Source: Lachnospiraceae bacterium (GTDB lineage Bacteria; Bacillota; Clostridia; Lachnospirales; Lachnospiraceae). From it: a stretch of DNA of 64,000 bases. The translations under genes were made by a program, and so were the position numbers. The stretch is from the NCBI GenBank assembly GCA_024696615.1, contig JAILGS010000002.1, forward strand, positions 1-64,000. Reading direction: 5' to 3'. The notes below the pieces were generated by a model that made no database searches, was not told the DNA's origin, and was given only the letters and a program-made list of their open reading frames with translations. Numbering within the stretch: position 1 is the first letter of the stretch; each line of letters begins with the position of its first letter. Of this stretch, positions 37,202 through 46,929 are shown piece after piece.

Positions 37202-38260
37202 ATGGGAAATGAACGTTATGTGGCTTATGTAAGCAGTTATACCAATAATAGCAAATCGAATGGCGAAGGAATTCATATCTATGATATGGATGTGGAAAAG
37301 GGCCGTGTGGAACTTCGCAGTGCGGTGAAGATTAATAATTCATCCTATGTGATCTTGTCAGCCAAGGGTAATTACCTGTATTCCATCTGTGATGAGGGTG
37401 TTATCAGCTATGATATTGATGGGGATGGCAATCTGATTTTTAAGAATTTGGCTTCCATTAATGGCATGCGAGGGTGTCATCTGTCCACCAATCGGGATAA
37501 TACCTACCTTTTCGTATCTGGCTATCATGACGGAAAGCTGACGGTGCTTCGAATTAACGAAGATGGCTCCGTGGGAGAGATTACGGATGAAATCTTCCAT
37601 GCGGGTACGGGTAGTATTGCGGATCGTTCCTTCCGTCCCCATATTTCCTGTGCGGTACTGACTCCGGATGAGAAGTATCTGTGCGTATGTGACCAGGGAA
37701 TTGATCTTGTGAAGGTCTATAGTTTTAATAAGAACAGTGGAAAGCTTCGGTTAGAGGATATTGTCAGAGTGCCACTTGAGTCCGCTCCAAGATCCATGGT
37801 TTTTTCTCAGGATGGAAAATATGCCTACATATTATGTGAATTAAAGAATTGTATTAATGTATATCATTATGATCCGGAAGCGAAAGAGACTTTTGAATTT
37901 ATTCAGAATATCTTTACGGTACGAAAGAAGCATCAGCAGAATACGGCAGCTGCTTCCTTCCGCTTCTCCTTAAATTACAATCATCTGTTTTGTACCAATT
38001 CCGGGGATGATACCCTCACCATCTATAATGTGGATAAGAAGACGGGGCTTCTTACCATGAATTCCTCTCTGCCGATCAGTGGGGATTTTCCTAAGGATGT
38101 GTGTGTCTTCCCAGATGGTAAGCATGTGATTTCCGTGAATCTGGAGAGTAATTCTTTAACAACTTTCTCCATTAATTACGCGAAGGGATTGATTGTGATG
38201 AATGGAAAGGAACAGCATATTATTCAGCCGAATAATATGATCATCAAAAAATTAGAATAA
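37202..38260 (+). CDS. Lactonase family seven-bladed propeller (Pgl/YbhE-like)
   Basis: 352 residues, with repeated blades like VAYVSSYTN, YLFVSGYHDGKLTVLRI, YLCVCDQGIDLVKVY, YAYILCELKNCINVY, LFCTNSGDDTLTIY and HVISVNLESNSLTTF. This is the lactonase family (PF10282) that includes 6-phosphogluconolactonase, which opens the lactone in the pentose phosphate pathway. Whether this member has that activity is not shown. GGGAGGA is 8 bases before ATG 37202; ATG 37193 is too close to the site. No signal peptide, so cytosolic. mgtE follows after 22 bases. Confidence 0.85.
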   Translation: MGNERYVAYVSSYTNNSKSNGEGIHIYDMDVEKGRVELRSAVKINNSSYVILSAKGNYLYSICDEGVISYDIDGDGNLIFKNLASINGMRGCHLSTNRDNTYLFVSGYHDGKLTVLRINEDGSVGEITDEIFHAGTGSIADRSFRPHISCAVLTPDEKYLCVCDQGIDLVKVYSFNKNSGKLRLEDIVRVPLESAPRSMVFSQDGKYAYILCELKNCINVYHYDPEAKETFEFIQNIFTVRKKHQQNTAAASFRFSLNYNHLFCTNSGDDTLTIYNVDKKTGLLTMNSSLPISGDFPKDVCVFPDGKHVISVNLESNSLTTFSINYAKGLIVMNGKEQHIIQPNNMIIKKLE

Positions 38261-38282
38261 TAGAATAAGATCCGAGGTGAGT

Positions 38283-39620
38283 ATGGAACACTTAAGAGAA
38301 CTGATTGAGAATAAAAAATATGCGGATTTCCGGAAGGAAATCGTTGATTATAATGTACAGGATGTGGCGGATTTTATTGAAGAATATGAGAAGGAGGTAC
38401 GGAATAAATTATTTCGTATGCTTCCTAAGTCCCTGGCGGCGGACGTATTCTCCTATGTGGATCCGGAGGTACAGCAGGAAATGCTTTCTTCCATGTCCGA
38501 AATTGAAGCAGGTCATCTGATTGATAATCTGTTTGCGGATGATGCTACGGACCTTCTGGAAGAGATGCCGGCGGGGGTGGTAAAACGCTTGCTTGCTCAG
38601 GCAAGTCCTCAGACGAGAAAAAATATTAATCATCTGTTAAATTATCCGGAGGATTCCGCAGGCTCCTTAATGACGGTGGAGTTTGTGGATTTAAAGGAAA
38701 ATCTTACGGTGGCACAGGCCATTGACCGAATCCGAAAGATTGGAATTGATAAAGAGACCATTAATGTCTGTTATGTCCTGGATGCTAACCGGGTTTTAAT
38801 TGGTACGGTTGCTTTAAGGTATCTTCTTCTTTGTGAGCCGGAAGATGTGATTGGGAATATCATGCATGAGAATGTGATTACCATTCACACGTTAGATGAC
38901 CAGGAAGAAGTTGCCAAAACCTTCCAGAAATACGACTTTACCGCCATGCCCGTAGTGGATAGCGAAGATCGTCTGGTGGGTATTATTACCGTGGATGATG
39001 TTGTGGATATTATGGAGCAGGAGGCCACCGAGGATATCGAAATGATGGCGGCGATTACGCCTACGGATAAGCCATATATGCGTACCTCGGTATGGGAAAC
39101 CTATAAGAAGCGTATCCCTTGGTTGCTGCTGTTAATGATTTCTGCCACATTTACAGGAAGGATCATTCAAAATTATGAAGAGGCCATTGCGGGAGCGGGG
39201 TATTTAGTACTGACGGCATTTATCCCCATGTTAATGGATACCGGCGGTAACTGCGGTAGTCAGGCATCCGTATCGGTTATTCGTAGTCTCTCCTTAGATG
39301 AGATTGAATTTAAAGATTTATTCAAGGTTATCTTTAAGGAGATCCGGGTAGCCCTCCTATGTGGACTCACCCTGGCAGCAGCGAATTTCTTAAAATTACT
39401 GTTATTAGATCAGGTGAGTTTTTCCGTGGCAAGCGTAGTATGTATTACTTTATTAGTTACGGTATTTGTGGCGAAGATTGTGGGCTCAAGCCTTCCGCTA
39501 CTTGCCAAAAAGGTGGGATTTGACCCTGCAGTCATGGCGAGTCCTTTTATTACAACAATAGTTGACGCATTGTCTTTAATGATTTATTTTAGTATAGCAA
39601 CCGAATTACTGGGATTATAG
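38283..39620 (+). CDS. mgtE: Magnesium transporter MgtE
   Basis: 445 residues in the standard order: MgtE N-domain (about 15-130, [17 protein letters not shown]), two CBS domains (about 133-255, [23 protein letters not shown]), and a five-helix membrane domain (about 285-445) with the pore motif [14 protein letters not shown]. The cytosolic domains sense Mg2+ and close the channel. GAGG lies 5 bases before ATG 38283. Probably co-transcribed with the lactonase gene. Confidence 0.95.
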   Translation: MEHLRELIENKKYADFRKEIVDYNVQDVADFIEEYEKEVRNKLFRMLPKSLAADVFSYVDPEVQQEMLSSMSEIEAGHLIDNLFADDATDLLEEMPAGVVKRLLAQASPQTRKNINHLLNYPEDSAGSLMTVEFVDLKENLTVAQAIDRIRKIGIDKETINVCYVLDANRVLIGTVALRYLLLCEPEDVIGNIMHENVITIHTLDDQEEVAKTFQKYDFTAMPVVDSEDRLVGIITVDDVVDIMEQEATEDIEMMAAITPTDKPYMRTSVWETYKKRIPWLLLLMISATFTGRIIQNYEEAIAGAGYLVLTAFIPMLMDTGGNCGSQASVSVIRSLSLDEIEFKDLFKVIFKEIRVALLCGLTLAAANFLKLLLLDQVSFSVASVVCITLLVTVFVAKIVGSSLPLLAKKVGFDPAVMASPFITTIVDALSLMIYFSIATELLGL

Positions 39621-39690
39621 ATCTTTGGAATTGGGTGAAATTTATAAGAAAGGGTCCATGGGCGGCTGCGCCCATATGGAAGATAAGAAG

Positions 39691-41175
39691 ATGAGTAAGG
39701 TTAGAACAAGATTTGCACCAAGTCCTACAGGCAGAATGCATGTGGGAAATTTAAGAACTGCATTATATGCATATCTGATTGCTAAGCATGAGGATGGAGA
39801 TTTCCTCCTTCGTATTGAGGATACGGATCAGGAACGTCTGGTGGAAGGTGCTGTGGATATTATCTATCGTACCATGGAGAAGACCGGTTTAAAGCATGAT
39901 GAGGGTCCGGATTGTCCTGGCGATTGTGGCCCATATGTACAGAGCGAGCGTGTGAATGCTGGAATTTATCGCAAGTATGCACAGATGTTAATTGATAAGG
40001 GGGAGGCATATTATTGCTTCTGTGACAAGGAGCGTTTGGCTTCCTTAACGACCACCGTTGCCGGGGAAGATGAGGAAGAGGGCGAGTCCAAGCAGATTAC
40101 TGTATATGATAAGCATTGTCTTTCCTTATCCAAGGAAGAAGTGGAAGCAAATCTTGCAGCTGGAAAGCCTTATGTGATCCGTCAGAATAATCCTACGGAA
40201 GGAACAACCACCTTCCATGATGAATTATATGGAGATATCTCCGTGGATAATTCAGAGCTTGATGATATGATCTTAATTAAGTCCGATGGCTTCCCAACTT
40301 ATAACTTTGCCAATGTGGTGGACGATCATCTCATGGGAATTACCCATGTGGTTCGTGGTAATGAGTATCTTTCTTCTTCTCCAAAGTACAACCGTCTTTA
40401 TGAGGCTTTTGGATGGGAAGTGCCTAAGTATATTCACTGTCCATTAATTACCAATGAGGAGCATAAGAAGCTTTCTAAGAGAAGTGGACATTCCTCCTAT
40501 GAGGATTTATTGGAGCAGGGATTTGTATCCGAGGCCATTGTGAATTATGTGGCTTTATGCGGATGGAGTCCGGATTCCAATGAGGAGATCTTCTCTTTAG
40601 AGGAATTATGCAAGGAATTTGATTTCCATCGAATTGGTAAGAGCCCTGCCGTCTTTGATATGGCAAAGCTTCGCTGGATGAATGGAGAATATATTAAGGC
40701 CATGGATAATGAGAAGTACTATGCGATGGCTCTTCCATACATTCAGGAAGTGGTTCATAAGGATTATGATTTAAAGAAGATTGCGGATCTGGTAAAGACC
40801 CGTATTGAAGTATTCCCAGATATTAAGGAGCATATTGATTTCTTCGAAGAACTTCCAGAGTATGATATTGCTATGTATACTCATAAGAAGATGAAGACCA
40901 ATACGGAGATTTCCCTGGAGTCCTTACAGGGCGTGCTTCCATTGTTAGAGAACTGGAATGATTATTCCATGAATAGCCTGCATGACTTAGTCATGGGTTA
41001 TATTGAAGGCGTGGGTGTGAAGAATGGTACCGTTCTTTGGCCACTTCGTACCGCCGTTTCCGGAAAGCAGATGACTCCTGGTGGAGCCTTCGAAATTATG
41101 GAGATCCTTGGAAAGGACGAATCTCTTCGTCGAATCCGTAAGGGTATCGAATTATTACAGGCAGCTTTAGCATAA
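39691..41175 (+). CDS. gltX: Glutamate--tRNA ligase
   Basis: Class I synthetase. [18 protein letters not shown] holds the HIGH motif (HVGN) and KLSKRSG the KMSKS motif. 494 residues from ATG 39691, which has GGAAG 8 bases upstream and begins [10 protein letters not shown] as is usual. Other in-frame starts at 39658 and 39676 exist, and a hairpin (39658-39675) lies between them, so the exact start is unsure. A 13-residue acidic insertion (about 127-140, GEDEEEGE) is visible. No T-box is seen upstream. A strong terminator follows. Confidence 0.94.
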   Translation: MSKVRTRFAPSPTGRMHVGNLRTALYAYLIAKHEDGDFLLRIEDTDQERLVEGAVDIIYRTMEKTGLKHDEGPDCPGDCGPYVQSERVNAGIYRKYAQMLIDKGEAYYCFCDKERLASLTTTVAGEDEEEGESKQITVYDKHCLSLSKEEVEANLAAGKPYVIRQNNPTEGTTTFHDELYGDISVDNSELDDMILIKSDGFPTYNFANVVDDHLMGITHVVRGNEYLSSSPKYNRLYEAFGWEVPKYIHCPLITNEEHKKLSKRSGHSSYEDLLEQGFVSEAIVNYVALCGWSPDSNEEIFSLEELCKEFDFHRIGKSPAVFDMAKLRWMNGEYIKAMDNEKYYAMALPYIQEVVHKDYDLKKIADLVKTRIEVFPDIKEHIDFFEELPEYDIAMYTHKKMKTNTEISLESLQGVLPLLENWNDYSMNSLHDLVMGYIEGVGVKNGTVLWPLRTAVSGKQMTPGGAFEIMEILGKDESLRRIRKGIELLQAALA

Positions 41176-41194
41176 ATGTGTTACAACTTATTGA

Positions 41195-41230
41195 CAGTAA
41201 GGAAGGGCGACCTTCCTTACTGGTTTTTTT
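41195..41230 (+). terminator. Terminator after gltX
   Basis: CAGTAAGGAAGG and CCTTCCTTACTG, a perfect 12-bp stem with GCGA loop, followed by G and seven T. Confidence 0.95.
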
Positions 41231-41261
41231 ACTCTTTTCATCGATCATATAAGGAAAACGA

Positions 41262-43103
41262 ATGAAGTTCAACGAATCTCAGTTGACTGCAATTTCTCAC
41301 CGGAATGGTCCAGCACTTGTTCTTGCGGGGCCTGGCTCCGGCAAGACTGCAGTTGTCACCCATCGAGTGAAAGCTCTTATTACCGAGCAGAATGTCAATC
41401 CCGGAAATATTCTTGTGATCACCTTTACTAAGGCAGCAGCCAAGGAAATGAAGGAACGATTTTTAAAATTGATGCAGGGCAGTGGCCAGGGCGTGATGTT
41501 TGGTACATTTCACGGCGTCTTTTTTACGATTCTTCGCCATGCCTATCATTACAATGCGGAAAATATTATTCGGGAAGAAGAACAACTGAATATTTTACGA
41601 CGAATCATTAGCCGGCTGGGAATGGAATATGATAATGAGAAGGATTTTTTAACCAATATCCTTGCAGAAATCAGTAGCTGTAAGGGGGAGGGAATGAATC
41701 TTTCCAATTATTATGCCACCAATTGTGCCAGTGAAGCCTTTCGTTCCATCTATCGGGAATATGACCTTGCACTGCGCAGGATGCGAAAGATTGACTTTGA
41801 CGATATGATTCTCTACACCTACGAACTGTTAAAGGAGCGAAAGGATCTGCGCAAAGCCTGGCAGGAGAAGTTTCGCTATATTCTTATTGATGAATTCCAG
41901 GATATTAATCATATGCAATATGAGGTGGTAAAGCTCCTTCTTGGTAAGGAGGAGAATTTATTCGTGGTGGGGGATGATGACCAGAGTATCTACTCCTTCC
42001 GTGGGGCAAGACCGGAGATTATGTTAAATTACCGGAAGGATTTTCCAAAAGCCAGGGTGATTTCCCTTACGGTAAATTACCGCTGTCCACAGCGGGTGGT
42101 AAAAGAAGCAGGAGCCTTGATTGCCCACAATGAGAAGCGTTATGCCAAGAAGATTACCGCCCATCGAACAGAGGATGCGCCTGTAATCTGGCGAAGGTTT
42201 ACGGATGTGCATGAAGAAGCCATGGATTTTATTGAGCATGTACGATTGCATCATAAAGAAGGTGGCTCCTACAATGATTTCGCCCTGTTAACCCGCACCA
42301 ATGATGGGGCCAGATATTATTTGGAAAAGATGATGGAATATAATATTCCCTTTCGGGCCAAGGATACCATTCCAAGTATTTATAATCATTGGATTGCCAA
42401 AAATATCATGGCCTATATTAATCTCGCCCTTGGAAATCGGGATCGGAATGTATTCTTACAGATTATGAATAAACCAAAGCGCTATATCGGTCGAGATGTG
42501 TTAATGAGTCCCCTGGTGGATTTTGATGAGATCCGGGAAGCCTATCGCAATGATCGGGCCTGGATGTTGGAGCGGATTGACCGGTTCGAAGATGACCTTA
42601 CGATTTTATCCCGCTTAAATCCCTATGCAGGAATTAATTATATTCGTCGGGGCATTGGATATGATGAGTATTTGGAAGAATATGCCAGGGAGATGAATTT
42701 AAATCCGGAGGAACTCTTCTTAGTATTGAATGAATTACAGGAGTCCGCCCGGGAATTTAATGATTATCGCCAATGGTTCCAACATATTGAAGCTTATGAG
42801 GAAACCATTCAGAAAAAGAATGCTAAAGGTGGAGAGGTCTTAGAAGAGGCGGTGAATGTGGTTACCATGCATGGGGCCAAAGGCTTAGAATTCCCACTGG
42901 TGTATATCTTAGATGCCAATGAGGATGTGATTCCTTATCGGAAGGCCATCTTAAATGATGAGGTGGAAGAGGAGCGGCGGATGTTTTATGTGGCCATGAC
43001 CAGAACCACGAAGGAATTACATATTAGCTGTGTTCGTACTAGATTTAATAAGGCCATGGAGCCTTCCAGATTTATTGAAGAAGCCAGGGGAACGGCCCTT
43101 TAG
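41262..43103 (+). CDS. UvrD/PcrA-like superfamily 1 DNA helicase
   Basis: 613 residues, shorter than PcrA (about 720-750). Motifs: Q-type start SQLTAISH, Walker A AGPGSGKTA (22-30), TFTKAAAKEM (Ia), LIDEFQDIN (Walker B), VGDDDQSIYSFRGA (III), TVNYRC (IV), TMHGAKGLEFPLV (V) and FYVAMTRTTKEL (VI). It unwinds 3'-5' using ATP, probably in DNA repair. It lacks the extra C-terminal region of PcrA. A shared terminator separates it from a convergent DUF1292 gene. Confidence 0.9.
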   Translation: MKFNESQLTAISHRNGPALVLAGPGSGKTAVVTHRVKALITEQNVNPGNILVITFTKAAAKEMKERFLKLMQGSGQGVMFGTFHGVFFTILRHAYHYNAENIIREEEQLNILRRIISRLGMEYDNEKDFLTNILAEISSCKGEGMNLSNYYATNCASEAFRSIYREYDLALRRMRKIDFDDMILYTYELLKERKDLRKAWQEKFRYILIDEFQDINHMQYEVVKLLLGKEENLFVVGDDDQSIYSFRGARPEIMLNYRKDFPKARVISLTVNYRCPQRVVKEAGALIAHNEKRYAKKITAHRTEDAPVIWRRFTDVHEEAMDFIEHVRLHHKEGGSYNDFALLTRTNDGARYYLEKMMEYNIPFRAKDTIPSIYNHWIAKNIMAYINLALGNRDRNVFLQIMNKPKRYIGRDVLMSPLVDFDEIREAYRNDRAWMLERIDRFEDDLTILSRLNPYAGINYIRRGIGYDEYLEEYAREMNLNPEELFLVLNELQESAREFNDYRQWFQHIEAYEETIQKKNAKGGEVLEEAVNVVTMHGAKGLEFPLVYILDANEDVIPYRKAILNDEVEEERRMFYVAMTRTTKELHISCVRTRFNKAMEPSRFIEEARGTAL

Positions 43104-43137
43104 AAGCGTAGAAAACATCATATTCCAGATCAACATA

Positions 43138-43195
43138 AAAAAATCCCCGGGGAATCAAGCGGTATTCATCCGCTTCCTTCCTCGGGGGTTCTTTT
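43138..43195. terminator. Bidirectional terminator between helicase and DUF1292 genes
   Basis: A long imperfect stem (AATCCCCGGGGAATCAAGCGG against CCGCTTCCTTCCTCGGGGGTT) with ATTCAT loop, T-run on the + strand and an A7 run at the left that is a T-run on the minus strand. The right side touches the stop codon of the minus-strand gene. Confidence 0.85.
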
Positions 43196-43541
43196 ATTCT
43201 TCGTCTTCTTCGTCCTCTAATAATTCATCATATTCTGCAGCATCCAGTACTTCATCAAATGCATCCGAAACAATATCATATTCTTCATCATCATTGATAT
43301 TATCTAAGGATGGGGAACCATCCTCGCTTTCACTGTAGCGATAGAGATATACTTCATCTCCGTCCGGATTGTCCAGAGGAAGAAGGGCAATATAACGGCC
43401 CTCGCCGAATTTCTTTGGTACCGGTGCATCAAAAATAGATACCACCGCACATTCTAATTCTTTTTGATCATCTAAAATGACGGTTACCGTAGTATCAAAT
43501 CCCTCCGGTAATACGTCTTCTGCGTCCTTATTCTTACCCAT
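43194..43541 (-). CDS. DUF1292 family protein
   Basis: 115 residues, strongly acidic. A beta-type core (FDTTVTVILDDQKELECAVVSIF, RYIALLPLD, VYLYRYSE) is followed by a tail of about 45 residues that is mostly Asp and Glu. DUF1292 proteins are small, widespread in Clostridia and of unknown function. The start is the second ATG (43541-43539), with GGAGAG upstream; a longer start at 43574 lies before the site. It is convergent with the helicase gene and divergent from the TRAP locus. Confidence 0.85.
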   Translation of the reverse strand: MGKNKDAEDVLPEGFDTTVTVILDDQKELECAVVSIFDAPVPKKFGEGRYIALLPLDNPDGDEVYLYRYSESEDGSPSLDNINDDEEYDIVSDAFDEVLDAAEYDELLEDEEDEE

Positions 43542-43574
43542 ATGTCTCTCCTTTTTCGTGGATATAATAATCAT

Positions 43575-43785
43575 TAGTGATACTTTACCATAGGTGGAGC
43601 GGACTTTTCAATATATCCAGTGACGAAAAATCATAGAAATATTCGAAAGAAAACGAAAAATTGTAAAAAATGTTCTAGAAATCACAAAATTTTCGTATTT
43701 TATTTAACAATATGAAACAATATAATGAATTTATCAGGAAACAGAGAAGGTCTTTGGTTCCATGAATAAAGGGAGGTTTTTATCT
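43575..43785 (+). promoter_or_regulatory. Leader and control region of uronate/TRAP locus
   Basis: TATAAT at 43721-43726 is the best -10 box but has no good -35 (TTTTAT), as expected of an activated promoter. Upstream are ACGAAAAATTGT (43653-43664) and its near inverted copy ACAAAATTTTCGT (43684-43696), plus another ACGAAAAAT at 43623. These could be sites for the AraC-type regulator encoded at 48899. The site GGGAGG precedes dctP. Confidence 0.45.
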
Positions 43786-44826
43786 ATGAAGAGAAAGCTA
43801 ATTGCAGCAGTATGTTGCGCAACCATGTTACTTGGTATGACCGCATGTGGCGGCAGTGCACCAAGTACCGCCACCCAGGCCGCTGGAACAGGTGATGTGG
43901 CAAATGATCCTAAGGTTACCTTAGTAATGGCGGAAGTTAATCCGCTGGATACCATTGTAGGTATGACGGATCAGAAGTTTAAGGAGACCGTGGAGTCCTT
44001 ATCGGGAGGATCCATTACCATTGATTTACAGGCATCCGGTGTACTTGGTGCAGAGCAGGATGTTCTGGATACCATGTTAGCTCCTGGATCAACCATTGAT
44101 ATGTCACGTATTTCAGCATTTGCATTAACTAGTTATGGCGGAGAGAAGTCCAAGCTTTTATCCCTCCCATATACATTTGTATCCAGAGAACATTTCTGGA
44201 ATTTTGCAACGAGTGAATTAGCAACAGAATTCTTATTAGAGCCACATGAGAATGGTAATGGTGTAAGAGGTCTGTTCTACGGCGAAGAAGGTTTCCGTCA
44301 TTTCTTTACAGTTAAGGAAATTAAGGGTATGGAAGATTTAGCAGGTATGAAGCTTCGTGTATCCAACGACCCAATTATGAATGGTCTGGTAGAAGGTCTT
44401 GGAGCTTCTCCAACCGTAGTAGCCTTCACCGAATTATATTCTGCATTACAGACCGGTGTTGTAGATGGTGCAGAACAGCCAATTGCTAACTATAAGGCTA
44501 ATTCCTTCCCAGAAGTTGCTAACAACTTAATCTTAGATGGTCATACCCTTGGTGCAATCCAGGTAATCATCACGGATGAAGCTTGGGATAAGTTAACTCC
44601 TGCACAGCAGAATGTATTAACGGAAGCTGGTAAGGTGGCATCTGAATATAACAGATCGATTTCCGAGCAGAAGGAGAAGGAAGTATTAGATGAATTAAAG
44701 GCTTCTGGATGTAATGTAGTTGATGTTCCTGATAAGAGTGCTTGGCAGGCAGCTGTATCCAGCGTTGTAAGCGAGTACACGAAGGGTAACGAAGAACTTT
44801 ATCAGAAGATTCTTGATATGCAGTAA
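43786..44826 (+). CDS. dctP: TRAP transporter solute-binding lipoprotein (DctP family)
   Basis: 346 residues. Lipoprotein signal peptide with the anchored Cys at residue 21 (LLGMTAC), then a Ser/Thr/Ala linker. DctP fold landmarks: FKETVESLSGGSITIDLQASGVLGAEQD, ...MKLRVSNDPIMNGLVEGLGASPTVVAF (substrate carboxylate Arg region), ELYSALQTGVVDGAEQPIANY. It captures an organic acid outside the cell for DctQM. Given uxuA and uxuB downstream, the ligand is probably glucuronate, galacturonate or a similar acid sugar. GGGAGG precedes ATG 43786. A strong stem-loop follows. Confidence 0.92.
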   Translation: MKRKLIAAVCCATMLLGMTACGGSAPSTATQAAGTGDVANDPKVTLVMAEVNPLDTIVGMTDQKFKETVESLSGGSITIDLQASGVLGAEQDVLDTMLAPGSTIDMSRISAFALTSYGGEKSKLLSLPYTFVSREHFWNFATSELATEFLLEPHENGNGVRGLFYGEEGFRHFFTVKEIKGMEDLAGMKLRVSNDPIMNGLVEGLGASPTVVAFTELYSALQTGVVDGAEQPIANYKANSFPEVANNLILDGHTLGAIQVIITDEAWDKLTPAQQNVLTEAGKVASEYNRSISEQKEKEVLDELKASGCNVVDVPDKSAWQAAVSSVVSEYTKGNEELYQKILDMQ

Positions 44827-44838
44827 GATGGTTTTGTT

Positions 44839-44869
44839 AGAGCGCAGAAAGTCGTCTTTTCTGCGCTCT
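44839..44869 (+). other. Intercistronic stem-loop between dctP and dctQ
   Basis: AGAGCGCAGAAA and TTTCTGCGCTCT form a perfect 12-bp stem with a 7-base loop, but few T follow. Such hairpins after binding-protein genes often stabilise the upstream message or end part of the transcripts. A second imperfect hairpin (44896-44920) precedes the dctQ ribosome site. Confidence 0.7.
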
Positions 44870-44937
44870 TATTGATAAGAGAAAGTATTCATTCGGACAA
44901 GGAAGAATTTCCTTGGTCCATTAAGGAGGTTCACGTA

Positions 44938-45510
44938 ATGCCAAAGATATTTACTACCTTGGATCGAATTAAACCGGTATATGACGTGACTTACAAGATC
45001 GTTCTTGTAATCTGTAAATTATTGTTAATTGGCGATATTTTAATTACTTCCATGTGTGTATTGGGACGATATGTTTCATTTATCCCAGATCCTGCATGGA
45101 GTGAAGAAGTGGTATTAACGTTCATGTCCTACATGGCTGTGCTTTCTGCAGCACTTGCCATTCGTAGAAATGCCCATATTCGTATGACTGCCTTTGACCG
45201 ATTCTTACCACCGAAGGTATTAAAAGTATTGGATCTTATATCCGATGCGGCAATTTTAGTTCTTTCCGTCATTATGATCACCTATGGTTGGAATTATGCC
45301 AGTGTCATTGGTGCGAAAGCAACCTATGTTAGCATGCCGGCCCTATCCAAGTTCTGGATGTATTTCCCAGTTCCTTTAGCAGGAATTGCCATGTTAGTAT
45401 TCGAATTAGAAACTGTATATAACCATATTAAAGCATTCTATCAGCCAGGCTATGGGGAAGATGCATTGGTAGTTCCTAAGACGAAAGAAGAGGAGGTGGC
45501 AAAGTCATGA
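44938..45510 (+). CDS. dctQ: TRAP transporter small membrane subunit (DctQ family)
   Basis: 190 residues with four hydrophobic helices (about 17-40, 53-75, 92-115, 132-155). Typical DctQ features are ERR-like polar turn SAALAIRRNAHIRM and WSEEVVLTFMSYMAVL. AAGGAGG is 8 bases before ATG 44938; longer in-frame starts have no site. The last four bases overlap the dctM start (ATGA), showing coupling. Confidence 0.93.
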   Translation: MPKIFTTLDRIKPVYDVTYKIVLVICKLLLIGDILITSMCVLGRYVSFIPDPAWSEEVVLTFMSYMAVLSAALAIRRNAHIRMTAFDRFLPPKVLKVLDLISDAAILVLSVIMITYGWNYASVIGAKATYVSMPALSKFWMYFPVPLAGIAMLVFELETVYNHIKAFYQPGYGEDALVVPKTKEEEVAKS

Positions 45511-46805
45511 CAGCACAGGGAGCAGCAATCGCTGTATTACTTATCTCATTCTTAGTAATGATTTTCTTACGATTCCCAGTGGCCTATGCCGTTGCTTTAT
45601 CATCCTTACTCTGTATGGCATATCAGGGAATTAATTTTAGTGTACTGTGTCAATATATGGTAAAGGGAATTAGTTCCTTCAGTTTGATGGCGGTTCCATT
45701 CTTTATTACCATGGGTGTATTAATGGGTGCGGGAGGTATTTCCTCGAAATTAATTGACTTAGCGAATGCCTGTGTGGGTTGGATGACCGGTGGTATGGCT
45801 ATGGTAAATATTGTAGCATCCTATTTCTTTGGAGGTATCTCCGGATCTGCTTCTGCAGATACCGCATCCTTAGGTTCCATCTTAATTCCAATGATGGTGG
45901 ATCAGGGATATGATGATGATTTCTCCACTGCAGTAACCATTACTTCCTCCTGTGAGGGATTGTTGGTTCCACCAAGCCATAATATGGTTATTTATGCAAC
46001 CGCTGCCGGTGGTTTATCCGTAGGTAGCTTGTTCTTAGCAGGATACCTTCCTGGAGCACTCCTTGCAGTGTCCTTAATGGTGGGTTCCTATATTATCTCC
46101 AAGCGAAGAAATTATCCTAAGGGAGATAAGTTTAGTCTGAAAGTATTACTGAAGCAGTTATTGATTTCCTTCTGGGCTCTGGCAGCTGTAATCATTGTAG
46201 TATTCGGTGTAGTTTTCGGATGGTTCACCGCTACAGAATCTGCTGCAATTGCGGTTATTTACAGTTTGATTGTCAGTGTATTTATTTACCGTGGAGTTAC
46301 CTGGAAGGGTGTATGGAAGATTTTGGATACCTGTGTGGATACCTTATCCATCGTATTAATCTTAATTGCAACCTCCAGTGTCTTTGGTTATTGCTTAACC
46401 TTATTGCATGTACCAAGCCTGGCAGCTAATTTTATTACTGGAATTACTTCCAACAAGATCATTATCGCATTGTTATTAAATCTGGTACTGTTAATTCTTG
46501 GTTGTATCATGGATATGGCTCCAATTATTTTGATTGCTACTCCAATTTTACTTCCAATTGCTACTGGAATTGGAATCCATCCAATTCAGTTCGGTATCAT
46601 GATGGTATTAAACTGTGGTATTGGTTTGTTAACTCCACCAGTTGGTGCAGTATTATTCATTGGCTCCGCTGTGGGTCGTTGCAAGATGGAGAAAGTTGTG
46701 AAGGCAACCCTTCCATTTTATCTATGTATGATCGCAGTATTATTATTACTGACCTTCATACCTGAAATCAGTATGTTACTGCCTAATCTTTTAGGTGGTA
46801 AGTAA
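45507..46805 (+). CDS. dctM: TRAP transporter large membrane subunit (DctM family)
   Basis: 432 residues, about 11-12 membrane helices, the Na+-coupled transport subunit. Signatures: PFFITMGVLMGAGGISSKLIDLANACVGWMTGG, FFGGISGSASADTASLGSILIPMM, SCEGLLVPPSHNMVIYA and GIGLLTPPVGAVLF. Length is standard. It completes DctPQM, which imports uronic acids or related acids against a gradient. Confidence 0.96.
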   Translation: MTAQGAAIAVLLISFLVMIFLRFPVAYAVALSSLLCMAYQGINFSVLCQYMVKGISSFSLMAVPFFITMGVLMGAGGISSKLIDLANACVGWMTGGMAMVNIVASYFFGGISGSASADTASLGSILIPMMVDQGYDDDFSTAVTITSSCEGLLVPPSHNMVIYATAAGGLSVGSLFLAGYLPGALLAVSLMVGSYIISKRRNYPKGDKFSLKVLLKQLLISFWALAAVIIVVFGVVFGWFTATESAAIAVIYSLIVSVFIYRGVTWKGVWKILDTCVDTLSIVLILIATSSVFGYCLTLLHVPSLAANFITGITSNKIIIALLLNLVLLILGCIMDMAPIILIATPILLPIATGIGIHPIQFGIMMVLNCGIGLLTPPVGAVLFIGSAVGRCKMEKVVKATLPFYLCMIAVLLLLTFIPEISMLLPNLLGGK

Positions 46806-46823
46806 TAGATAAACTTTCCAAAG

Positions 46824-46849
46824 GGCAGGGGTCAATCATGACCTCTGCC
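46824..46849 (+). other. Stem-loop after dctM, possible partial terminator
   Basis: GGCAGGGGTCA pairs with TGACCTCTGCC (one G-U) across ATCA. The following AACATTATTT is T-poor, so termination would be weak and read-through into the sensor genes is plausible. Confidence 0.5.
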
Positions 46850-46929
46850 AACATTATTTCATGGCGGGTGTATTTGACCGGACTTTTAAAAAACACTATA
46901 CTTACGAGAGAAACCATGGAGGTGACGAG

